DNA from: Schizosaccharomyces osmophilus | Taxonomy: Eukaryota; Ascomycota; Schizosaccharomycetes; Schizosaccharomycetales; Schizosaccharomycetaceae | Length of the DNA stretch: 64,000 nt | Reading direction: 5' to 3' | Assembly: GCF_027921745.1 (NCBI RefSeq) | Contig: NC_079238.1 | Location: forward strand, 2,170,001-2,234,000 | In this document: one piece after another, positions 55,132 to 64,000 of the stretch | Layout of the letters: the number at the start of each line of letters is the position of its first letter | How positions within the stretch are numbered: position 1 is the stretch's first letter | Translations under genes and position numbers: made by a program | Notes under the pieces: model-generated | Seen by the model: the letters and a program-made list of their open reading frames with translations, nothing else | Told to the model about the DNA's origin: nothing | Databases searched by the model: none

Positions 55132-56605
55132 TATTGTATACTTGAATGGCTCTTCAGCACTTCAAGCGTAACAGATTAGAGCAGTCGTAGTTTTCTTCTA
55201 ACTACAAAGCTTATTAATCACGATCAAATCAATTCAAAAACAAAGTCCAAAAACTCGTCCAACGGCAAAGAAATGAAAGAAAAAGATGCTGGCTCCTGCA
55301 AGAAATTTCGCATCACCAACACAGTGTCGAGTCACAAATCAAGTAACGCAATTCGTTAGCTTTGCGTTTATTTATATTTCTGTAAACAAAGCAGTTTTTA
55401 GAAAAAATCGTGCACACATTATGTTATTTTTTAAAAAAAAATAGTTTCAAGTTGTTGATTGTCGAAAATAACATATAACCGAAAGAGTCCTTTGGTTAAC
55501 CAAACCATAGAGAGAAATTTATGTAGGAGCGAATTGCATCTTGTGTAAACTTCCTAGACTTTTCTGTTTTTCTGTGTTTTCTCTTCTATTACTTTCTATA
55601 TGTATTCTCTACCATATCCATCTTATTTTTCAGTGTAGCTGTCTACCAGACTCTTTGTTTACTCACGGATCCCTTTCTAGTGAACTGTGCTATCCACGAC
55701 GACTCAATTCCTTACAAAAGCACACTGAAAAGCAAAGACGCAAACAGCAGCATTAGGAAATACGATGTAAAACAAATAAAAGCTGAAGAGACCTTTTCAT
55801 GTCCTATTTTTACCCTTGCTTGAGGCATCAAAACAAACATCATACTAGTATCATACTATAGGTTTGTTAGTACGGATGTTACCCCCACCTTCCTTCCATC
55901 CTCAGGAAGCCCAGCCCAGCCGAACCGTCCATCTTTCTCGCCAACCCATGACTGCGTAAACCGTGTGGGGGTAGTTTACTTCTGGCTGGTTTTTTTTTTG
56001 ATTTGGATTGATTAGAATTTCTTTTTTCATTCAGTATTTTTTTATTTATATTTCTTGCTTTCTTTTTCGTTTTCCTTATATAATGTTACCATTCGTTACC
56101 TTTTTCTTTATAATGTACGAAATATGATTGGCGACTGAAAAGCAAGAAACCGCTCTCGTGTCCAATAAAATGTCTTAAATAACTCTCTATACATGACGTA
56201 ATACTCACCTTTGTTCTATTCTTATCTCGGTAACCCATTCGTTTTCCTATGTACTCTAGTCCTTACGATTATATACTTGCTGCGCTTATATGCGGATCAA
56301 TCAACTGTGATATAATTATATTTGTACGAACACCTAGAAAACATATATATACGGAAGATGATGCAAAACCACTACCAACATTTTACCCTCCCCCATCATT
56401 TTTTCATTTTTGAAAAGTCAGGTTAAAGAGACATCTATGAGTGTACTATAAATGCTCTAATTGTGATTCTCTTTTTCTTTTAGTTTTGTACGAAGAAGCA
56501 CTTTTAGTTTTTTCGTATACGTTTGTTTAACCCATCACACCCATCTCATCTCGGATCCTTTTTTAATATAGAGACGAAAGATAAAACAGCAAAGACTAAC
56601 TCAAA
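55132..56605. other. 1.5-kb promoter region of kgd2 and right edge of the island
   Basis: No protein gene is recognised. It contains a pair of inverted GTGGGGGTA sites (listed separately), a GTAAACAAA forkhead core at 55382-55390 and a C-rich patch near 55908-55950. A long T/C-rich leader-like stretch precedes kgd2, which suggests a strong promoter with a long 5' leader. Confidence 0.45.
55880..55973. promoter_or_regulatory. inverted pair of GTGGGGGTA sites upstream of kgd2
   Basis: TACCCCCAC at 55880-55888 and GTGGGGGTA at 55965-55973 are exact complements, 76 bases apart. GTGGGG is the core read by C2H2 zinc-finger glucose repressors (Mig1/CreA type; Scr1 in fission yeast) and similar to stress elements. 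A role in glucose control of kgd2 is inferred. Confidence 0.4.
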
Positions 56606-57931
56606 ATGCCTTTGACTACTAGCAATTTACGTTGCCTTTCGAAACTGTTTGTTTCCCTTCAAACTGGACAACCCGCTGGATTTAGTCTTGCGAAACCCGC
56701 TGCTCATTTGGTTTGGAGACGGTTTGCCAGCACACAAATCAAGACCCCTCCTTTCCCTGAATCTATTAGCGAAGGTACCCTTGGTCAGTGGTTGAAACAA
56801 CCTGGCGAATATGTCAACAAGGATGAAGAGATTGCTAGTGTTGAAACCGATAAAATCGATTCTCCTGTCACTGCTCCCCTGTCCGGTGTATTAAAGGAAC
56901 ACCTTGTCTCCGAAGGCGATACGATTACCATCGATCAAAATATCGCTGTTCTCGACGACAGCGCTGAAGCTCCCAAGGGAGGCGCTGCTCCTCCCAAACC
57001 CGAGGCCGCTGATTCCAAGCCTGCCAAGGGCGGTGCCTCCGAAAAGACTGGTGCTTCCGAACTTGGTAATGCTGCCGAATCTGCTTCTTCCCCCTCAAAG
57101 CCTGCTCCTGATGCCACTGAACCCGAAAAAAAACCTGCTCCTAAACGGGAGGCTCCTCCTAAGCCTGTCTCAAAACCATCTCCTCCTAAGCCTGAATTCA
57201 CTGCTAGTACTGCCACTTTCTCCAGAAATGAGGAACGTGTTAAAATGAACCGTATGCGTCTTCGTATTGCCGAACGTCTTAAAGAATCTCAAACCCGCGC
57301 TGCTTCTCTCACCACCTTTAATGAATGCGACATGTCTGCTGTTATCAACTTCCGTAAGCAGTACAAGGATGAAATCCTCAAATCCAGTGGTGTCAAACTC
57401 GGTTTTATGAGTTTCTTCTCCAAGGCCTGCACTCAAGCTATGAAACAAGTCCCCGCTATCAATGGTTCGATTGAAGGTCCCGGAAATGGTGACACCCTCG
57501 TTTACCGTGACTTCTGCGACCTTAGTGTTGCCGTGGCTACACCGAAGGGTTTGGTCACTCCCGTCGTCCGTAACGCTGAAAGTTTGTCTCTTCTTGCCCT
57601 CGAAAGCGCCATTGCTAACCTCGGTGTTAAGGCTCGTGATGGTAAATTGGCTATTGAAGACATGGCTAGCGGTACTTTCACCATCTCTAATGGTGGTGTC
57701 TTTGGTTCCCTTTACGGTACTCCCATCATCAATCTCCCTCAAACCGCTGTTTTGGGCTTGCACGCTGTCAAGGACCGCGCTGTTGTTGTAAACGGCCAAG
57801 TTGTTTCCCGCCCTATGATGTATTTGGCTTTGACTTATGATCACCGTATGGTTGATGGTCGTGAAGCTGTTACTTTCCTCCGCTTGGTGAAGGAACACAT
57901 TGAAGATCCCACCAAAATGCTCTTAATTTAA
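56606..57931 (+). CDS. kgd2: dihydrolipoamide succinyltransferase, E2 of 2-oxoglutarate dehydrogenase
   Basis: Mitochondrial TCA-cycle enzyme core that transfers succinyl groups to CoA. Single exon, 441 residues. A basic presequence (residues 1 to about 40, ending near RRFAST) precedes a lipoyl domain with the lipoylated lysine in VETDKIDSP. A long Pro/Ala/Lys-rich linker (about residues 115-195) takes the place of an E3-binding domain, as in other eukaryotic Kgd2 proteins. The catalytic domain runs from MNRMRLRIAERLKESQ to the active-site motif YDHRMVDGREAVTFL. Codon use is biased towards high expression. It converges with plh1, 61 bases apart. Confidence 0.96.
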   Translation: MPLTTSNLRCLSKLFVSLQTGQPAGFSLAKPAAHLVWRRFASTQIKTPPFPESISEGTLGQWLKQPGEYVNKDEEIASVETDKIDSPVTAPLSGVLKEHLVSEGDTITIDQNIAVLDDSAEAPKGGAAPPKPEAADSKPAKGGASEKTGASELGNAAESASSPSKPAPDATEPEKKPAPKREAPPKPVSKPSPPKPEFTASTATFSRNEERVKMNRMRLRIAERLKESQTRAASLTTFNECDMSAVINFRKQYKDEILKSSGVKLGFMSFFSKACTQAMKQVPAINGSIEGPGNGDTLVYRDFCDLSVAVATPKGLVTPVVRNAESLSLLALESAIANLGVKARDGKLAIEDMASGTFTISNGGVFGSLYGTPIINLPQTAVLGLHAVKDRAVVVNGQVVSRPMMYLALTYDHRMVDGREAVTFLRLVKEHIEDPTKMLLI

Positions 57932-57992
57932 TGAATTTCATTAGTTTTCTGTATTAAATGAATGCTGATTTATAGAACAGCTTTAGGGTTTC

Positions 57993-60657
57993 TCATTTTT
58001 CAGGGTAGTCCAAATTGATTCTATTTACAATCTCACTGTCATTCATGGTCAGTACCAGTCTTTAATTGTAGCAAATTTGCATTACAACTTACAGCATATT
58101 AGATTCGCGATGGTCCTTTACCTCGTCTCCATGTCCTGAAATAATCTTCAAAACCATTTCCTAAATAGCCAAGTCAGTATCCAATTCATAAGAAGCTGCT
58201 TATTTCCCATACATTTAGTTCTGAATGTCCCAATATATCAACATGTTCAGCTGAACGAGGTCCGCCACGTAAATCAAATGAAGCAGGATCGTGACGGAGT
58301 TCATAATTAACAACACTTATATTTGCAGGATTGAATCTTTCTGTATTCCAAGCTTTGTTGCTCACAAAACCAAGAGCTATCAAAGGTAGAGTGCCATCAC
58401 CATCATCCATTACAATTCCCTAGCATAAATTAATATGCTTATAGCCAAAATACAATACTTACATTTTCAATCTTTGTTCCATCATTTACTGAGGAGTCTA
58501 TCACTGGATGTCCCTCGTCATTTTTGGAGTAAAAGTATCCACGCTCAGTCGGTTTTCCTACCCCATGAAAACAATAAATTTTCATGTCTGGGGCATATGG
58601 AAGGCTGGTCTAACAATTTTTTTAGTCATAAATTACTCAGTGGGTCGCCATACCTCAAGTGGATTAATCCATTTCGCTGGAATTTTGTTGTTACGTTCCA
58701 CTTCTTCTTTCGTCCAAGCTAATCCATGTGAATAATTAGTCTTAAGCATATTTTTAAAATCGTCACTTGTAACATTGTTCAGAAAGTCAAAGGCTTGCTC
58801 GGAATCAAACCGTGAATGAGGATCGGAAGCATCGTTTCTGTAATGTATCATGACACCATTAGACAAATCTCCAGAATCGTCATCGTCAGCAGCCTTTGAA
58901 TGTTAATATTCAATAAATACTTTCCCAGTCATACCCAGCTTGTATTTCCCCAAATGAGATTTCCTCCTTTAGGAAGCATTGAACTAACACCACCCATGGT
59001 TCGAACCATCATAGCTCTCTATTCAAAGTTAATAATTGAATTCAGCGAGACTTCACTTACCTCAGCTCTAGAAAAGAATTTCTCCAAACTGTAAAGATGG
59101 ATTAGTACAGTACGTGCAAAAATCGGACAAGCTCTTACCCATATACCGAAAATTGGTTTAATTGAGCTACCAGTTAGTTTTTAATTCCAAAAAAGTTTTA
59201 AAAGTTACCTGTATCTTTCATTTCTCCAGATAAAAGAGCGGATAATGTTTTGGGAGTGCCGATCAAAGAACCAGAAATCTAGTCAAATTAGTAAATTCGA
59301 GATTTTAAGAATTAGCATACATTAATAAAGCTTTCAATGTGGTCATTCACCCAGCTAGGTCCTCCGTTTCCAAATCCCTCAGCTTCCACCCATTTTAAGA
59401 AATAATATGAGACTTGGGATCCCATGGAATGAGAAATAAGTACAACCTTCCGGCCATGTACCAATTTACTAAATTCAATAAATAGCTTTATCGTTTAGCA
59501 ACAGAAATTACCCCCTCTCTTACCTTTAGCTTGCTAAAGTACCGGTCTCTTTCCTCCAAATTTGAGTATGAGAGTCGCCAATCGTAAGAAGCACTTAGCA
59601 TATTGTTCGGTTCATATCCTATTGCTGCAAGGTTTTCAATTATCTGATGAATTAGAAAACATGATTCCAATTATAAAGTCATCTTTTTACCTTGCTCCAT
59701 ATCCAGTAACCGGTAATAAAAAAATCAGCTAAAGCTATTTAGCAGCGAATGCGTATAAAACATACCAGCTTCAAATCCCTAAAAAGTTAATAAAGTTGAG
59801 GATGTCTTGCAAACATACCTGCGCAGCTCGAAGTTTTATGCCAGGAGGATCTAATCCAGTTTTAGGGTCTAACATCAAATGTTCCTGATAATAAATTAGC
59901 AACAAAAAAACACCTTAAAACATACCAGCCAGCATTGTTTATCAAGAAGCATGGCTTTTAGCATGGACCAACTTCCCTATTAAGTGTTAGTCAATTCTTC
60001 AAATTCCCCTGCTGATTTCCAAAAACGCAGATTATTTACCCATAGTCGTTTCCTAAAGTAAGAAACTCTTATAAATTAGAATCTTCATATTCTCGAACGA
60101 TTTTTCCTTACGAGCAATTCCTGAATGACCAACTTTCCAAGCCCGAGCTTATGACACCAGGTGTCTATTTTGGTTACTAAGGATTTTTCCAAGTTAATTT
60201 AATTTACCATAACAACAGGATAATGGTATGAATATCCTTCTTCACGCATATCCAATCCTACGTCTATTTCGGTGCTTAGTTGGGACCGAGTTTTTGAATC
60301 CATTGTAGACGATTCGTCAAACATATGATGCGAAAGAAATCCTTTGATATCTTCAAATAAGTCTGAGGATCCCAGCTTAGCGCCTAAAGCTTCCAAAGCA
60401 GTCGGATCGAAAATGCCATCATCGTTATGAACAGCAAAAATCAAGGCACCGCAGATTCCGATAATAGCACCTAAAATAAAATTCACGCGTCTTCCAAATT
60501 TTGGTTTTCGAAAAAGTCCTTTTTTCTTTCCTACTGCTTCAATTTTAGTCGCTTCCGGTTCAGTAACTCCAAAGGATTCAGTTTCTTCGGGAACTTTTAA
60601 GGATTTGTTGGTTTGTTCTTTATTTTTAACTCTTTTTTGCCGTTTAGTGATGGGCAT
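57993..60657 (-). CDS. plh1: phospholipid:diacylglycerol acyltransferase Plh1
   Basis: LCAT-family enzyme that makes triacylglycerol from diacylglycerol using phospholipid, ER-bound. It starts MPITKRQKRVKNKEQTNKSL at 60657. One N-terminal membrane anchor (VNFILGAIIGICGALIFAVH) is followed by a luminal domain broken by many short introns. Marks are YHYPVVMV(P) at the first exon end, the lid/trp region MLLDKQCW, LDPKTGLDPPGIKLRA, the lipase elbow ISHSMGSQVSYYFLKW (nucleophile Ser), and GDGTLPLIALGFV with the catalytic Asp, then DILGHSELN with His. A final intron with perfect GTAAGT donor and CTGAC branch site joins KDHRESNML to a last exon ending INLDYPEK, stop at 57993-57995. About 15 exons, about 620 residues. 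Confidence 0.9.
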
Positions 60658-60818
60658 TTTGACGGATATGAAGAAACTGGTTCACAATTCCTTCAGGAAC
60701 TGACTCTTTGACTCTTAACTTCTGCTATTATTAGACAGCAGAATCGTTTGTTTCGATTACGCTGTATTACGTTAGTAAACATATATTCATTGAAAGTTCT
60801 ATTATGATTTATCTTGCA

Positions 60819-60941
60819 TTAGTTTTGTTTTTCTTTTTCTGCTTTACTTGTAAATTTCTTTGATTGAATGTTGATTTTGGATTCGGGAAAAGAGGTTTCT
60901 GCGTTACTTCCAACAAAGTCGAGATTATCTTCTAACAATTC
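60819..60941 (-). other. candidate 3'-terminal exon of cnd1
   Basis: A 41-codon open stretch preceded by TTCTAG, starting ELLEDNLDFVGSNAETSFPE and ending in a basic AEKEKQN before TAA. It would join in phase to the cnd1 frame through a donor GTATAAC at 61005, but the cnd1 codon just before that donor is a TGA (see findings). Confidence 0.35.
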
Positions 60942-61005
60942 CTAGAATATATTATTATACATAAGCCATTAATGACCAAAATTATCTTCTATAACCAAGT
61001 TATAC

Positions 61006-64000
61006 TCAAGTTCGGAAACCATCATCCAACTGTTTTTGAACTTCATCAGATTTGTGAGGTAATAAAGAAAGCGCGTAAGCAACATGATTCCATTGCCTCT
61101 GACTCTTGCACCGAAGTAAGCGTGCAGATAGACGTTCTGTTAATTGTTTCGTATAACGCTCTTTTTCAATGAAGGACATTAGGAATCTGACGATGTGTTT
61201 AAACTTCGTATCCTCTTCGTCTTGATCCTCTGAACTTTTAGATAAAACACTAAAAATATCAATGAAATTATTGTATACAGAGTTATCTTTGGCTGAAAAG
61301 TCCGTAAAGAACATCCTAGCTAAATCAGCAATTCGAGCATCTTCATCCTCTAATGACCTTGCCATAATACCCAGTTGTCCCTTCACTTTAATCTGACCAG
61401 CCAAAATTAAGAATGCAAGAGTCATGAAACAAGTTTTTTTCACGGATGGATCAGGATCCAACAGTCTTCTGTATAGAAACTCGGAAATTTCATCAATAAA
61501 ATGGTTAAAGCAAACGGTCAAATCTGCCAAGGCAATTACGAGATTATTTCTGATCAATGGATTGTCGCATTTTTCCAATATTGTAATAAGTAATGGTAAA
61601 TTTTCCATACAAAAGTTATTTGACAAGCACATAAACTTCGCTAATGTCAACGAAGATGCAACCAACAGACTATCATTATGAGATCCCGTATGATGCGAAC
61701 AAACTTCTACTACCAAAGGAGCGAAACGAGACAATAACGAATTTTCTCCATACAGCAATTCTCTTTCACGGATGAATGTCATAGCCTCAGCAAAATCATC
61801 TTCACTTGTTCCAGTAATTAAATCAAACTCGGATTGGTTGGCACTTTTATCATTGGATTCAGTGGGGTTTTTCTCGGCATCTGCTTTTCTTCTTTTAAAT
61901 TCGGCCTCGCAATACTCAATGTAAACAAGTTGTTTTATAGCAACATGTCCGACAACAAAAATAAGATGGGCAAACTGCGTAGAAGCATTTTTCTCTTGCT
62001 CTGGTATATTTACGTCTTCGTCCATAGCATCTTCGTTGCTGTGTTCAGTAGCTTTCGTTCTTTCAAATAAATTCTTCGTTAATAAAATAATCACGTTTGT
62101 ACAGAGTTCATCAGGGTGCTTTGAAACCGCATAAATAGCGTCGATGATTTGTTCTTGAAGTCCAAACCATTCATCGGATGTGGAAGGCCTCAGCAATAAC
62201 ATGCAAAGCTTTTGACAAACTACATGAGAATTTTGAAATGTAATAACAGAAGCATTAGGAGAACTCTTTGATATTCTCTTGATGGTTATACAACTATATC
62301 GAGCAAGGACTAAATCGTCCAAGCCAGGAGCACCAAGTCCGATCTGTACCAAATAATCCAAACCTTGAATAATTATATCGTTGTTTCCTAGTGCAAGCAT
62401 ACTCAAAACGATTATTGCACCGCGACGCTGTGTTCTCGATATGTCCTTCTTCACATAACTATAAACCTGCCATAATTTAGTAACAACCAACGCAGGGAAA
62501 TAGTCTTGTTTCATTAAAATTGATAACATTTGTTCAAGCGACGTTAATTCAGCAAGACTCGAATCGTAAGTCAGAGATATTAAGTTTCTGGCCATGTAAT
62601 TAGCACGATCGTTTGCATCGCTTCCAGGAGGAGGTTGAAAAAATAGACTCTTATAGCAATTTAAAACGTGATTTTGTATACTGTTTCCTTCATCAGAAGT
62701 TCCTTTCACCCATATCAAATGAATCATTCGTTTGATATATTGTTTAGCAAAAGATAAATAAAAGGAACTGCAACAAACAAAGAAATCCATAGCTTCAATA
62801 ACCTCGCTCTTATTCTTTGCCGATAAAAGCTGACTTATAATTTTCGCTCCTTCTTCCAGAGTATCTATAAACTTAAGTGCTTCAACGTAAAAACGCTTGG
62901 TTAAATTAATTTTAACGATATCTTCGGCAGGAACAGAATCCGCGTATGCATTCAATGGGTCTTTTTCTTGGCTGCTTTCAAGATCCATAGATGCATTATC
63001 TTCCTCATCACGTATCATAGTAGCGTCTTCGAGTAAATTCTCATCAACACTACTTTCATAATCAGTGCTGGTAACGACGCGTTTTGGTTGAAGTGAACGC
63101 AACTGCTCTTCAACGAAACTGAGACCTTCTTCCCATACGCTTCTTGTAAGTATACCATTATGCATCACAGAAAATGGATGAGTGGTTAACAGCTTGGAAA
63201 AGAGTCGAATCGCGTTTCTTCGGACATGACTAGAACGATCTTGCATACAACGGATCGTAAGTTCTGCAATTTCTTGTCGCTTTTGAGGATACTTGATAGG
63301 TAACTCGAAAATCCGAACAAATACTTGAAGGATTTTTGTGCGACAATATGGACTGATGTCCAACAATCTATCTTCCAAAACTTCAAGAATACTTTGAACG
63401 TTTGAGGAAATGGACTCGGAATTATCTTCTTCTGAATCATCCTGAATAAGGTCAAGAATCACATTTCCAATCACTTCAATGATGGCGCATCTAAGTGTGT
63501 AGGATTCAGAATCTAGTAATTTTGTCAACAAGGTCAATTGCTTAAAGCATAAGTTCGGTAACAAAGAAGAGAGGTGAACCAGAAAAAGAGATACCTGTTT
63601 AGGCCCTTTTACATCGTTTTCACTGAATTCCAAAGAGCAAAGGGTATGAAGAATACCTTCAGCCAAAGGCGAAAATTCGTATCTCACTGTAGTTAGATGA
63701 ACCAAGTCGGCAAGATATTCAGCAAGATGCTCAAAATACTGAAGACTTTGTATAATTCGGGTTTCGGCAGCAGCAGTTTGGTGGTGATATTTCACTGCAA
63801 GGCTAATTAGGTCAAACATCCGTACTCTGAAGCCACTGTTTTTCATGTTTATTTCACTTTCCATCAAAGTATACACTTGTTTTAGAAAAAGAGAAATAAA
63901 CATATCCCTTTCAGAAGACGTGGTCCATACACGAGATAGCTTTTTCTGGAAAAGATTGCTGACGGAATCCAGAAAAGAATTTACGTGGATAAGACCATTC
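61006..64000 (-). CDS. cnd1: condensin subunit Cnd1 (CAP-D2), 5' end beyond window
   Basis: HEAT-repeat regulatory subunit of condensin. One long exon is open from 61006 through the right window edge; the ATG lies beyond 64000, so the first roughly 150-190 residues are missing. Marks are many HEAT helices, HVRRNAIRLFSKLLTTHPFS (a conserved CAP-D2 block), acidic insert SMDLESSQEKDPL, RGAIIVLSMLALGNNDIIIQ, and the region DPDPSVKKTCFMTLAFLILA with GQIKVKGQLGIMARSLEDED, which is diagnostic for Cnd1/Ycs4. The frame ends KQLDDGFRT. A possible extra 3' exon lies at 60819-60941. It is next to plh1, as in S. pombe. Confidence 0.93.
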   Translation of the reverse strand, partial: NGLIHVNSFLDSVSNLFQKKLSRVWTTSSERDMFISLFLKQVYTLMESEINMKNSGFRVRMFDLISLAVKYHHQTAAAETRIIQSLQYFEHLAEYLADLVHLTTVRYEFSPLAEGILHTLCSLEFSENDVKGPKQVSLFLVHLSSLLPNLCFKQLTLLTKLLDSESYTLRCAIIEVIGNVILDLIQDDSEEDNSESISSNVQSILEVLEDRLLDISPYCRTKILQVFVRIFELPIKYPQKRQEIAELTIRCMQDRSSHVRRNAIRLFSKLLTTHPFSVMHNGILTRSVWEEGLSFVEEQLRSLQPKRVVTSTDYESSVDENLLEDATMIRDEEDNASMDLESSQEKDPLNAYADSVPAEDIVKINLTKRFYVEALKFIDTLEEGAKIISQLLSAKNKSEVIEAMDFFVCCSSFYLSFAKQYIKRMIHLIWVKGTSDEGNSIQNHVLNCYKSLFFQPPPGSDANDRANYMARNLISLTYDSSLAELTSLEQMLSILMKQDYFPALVVTKLWQVYSYVKKDISRTQRRGAIIVLSMLALGNNDIIIQGLDYLVQIGLGAPGLDDLVLARYSCITIKRISKSSPNASVITFQNSHVVCQKLCMLLLRPSTSDEWFGLQEQIIDAIYAVSKHPDELCTNVIILLTKNLFERTKATEHSNEDAMDEDVNIPEQEKNASTQFAHLIFVVGHVAIKQLVYIEYCEAEFKRRKADAEKNPTESNDKSANQSEFDLITGTSEDDFAEAMTFIRERELLYGENSLLSRFAPLVVEVCSHHTGSHNDSLLVASSLTLAKFMCLSNNFCMENLPLLITILEKCDNPLIRNNLVIALADLTVCFNHFIDEISEFLYRRLLDPDPSVKKTCFMTLAFLILAGQIKVKGQLGIMARSLEDEDARIADLARMFFTDFSAKDNSVYNNFIDIFSVLSKSSEDQDEEDTKFKHIVRFLMSFIEKERYTKQLTERLSARLLRCKSQRQWNHVAYALSLLPHKSDEVQKQLDDGFRT

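Noticed and set aside
57170-57898. 242-codon open frame antisense to kgd2
   Set aside because: Caused by strong codon bias of kgd2 on the other strand; low-complexity Ser/Thr content and no homology.

Overview
This is nuclear DNA of a fission yeast other than S. pombe, most likely a member of the octosporus/osmophilus/cryophilus group of Schizosaccharomyces. The evidence is dense genes with many short introns (GTATGT/GTAAGT donors, CTAAC-type branch sites), proteins that read as diverged orthologues of S. pombe proteins, a HomolD box at a ribosomal-protein gene, dispersed 5S rRNA genes, and a wtf-family gene. From memory of the S. pombe map, almost the whole window follows one block of chromosome II (SPBC25H2 to SPBC19F8 to SPBC21 to SPBC776). 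That order supports many of the names given here.

Layout. 0-13 kb: spt7 (SAGA), cct7 (chaperonin) and the large cdc20/pol2 DNA polymerase epsilon gene, all on the minus strand. 13-17.7 kb: cox20, a tRNA-Arg(ACG), mug16 (UNC-50 family) and a Tsr4/PDCD2-like ribosome-assembly gene, on plus. 17.8-22.4 kb: a GGA clathrin adaptor, rps4 and mcs6 (CDK7), on minus. 23.4-33 kb: meu22 amino-acid permease, a mitochondrial ribosomal protein (mS26-like, minus), lcl3, the AP180-type adaptor yap18 and a meiotic-type septin (spn7). 33.4-34.5 kb: a decayed protein-kinase gene where S. pombe has ppk24. 35-50.9 kb: cdc7 (SIN kinase), ral2, med8, an EVE-domain protein, rtc5, mis17, pmh1 (MAT1), rrp7 and mis20. 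51-55.2 kb: an accessory island of two 5S rRNA genes, one whole-looking wtf gene and an unidentified multi-exon membrane-protein gene. 56.6-64 kb: kgd2, plh1 and the 3' part of cnd1 (condensin), which runs off the right edge.

Functional links. mcs6 and pmh1 encode two subunits of the CDK-activating kinase/TFIIH kinase. mis17 and mis20 are both centromere proteins. cdc7 and ral2 are signalling genes. meu22, mug16, spn7 and wtf belong to the meiosis/sporulation programme, and forkhead (FLEX-like) motifs lie near the first three.

Caveats. Intron boundaries were read by eye. At two splice junctions (cox20 and mug16) and at the cnd1 3' end, the conserved protein reading needs a base change or an unusual splice site. 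The assembly may contain single-base errors there.
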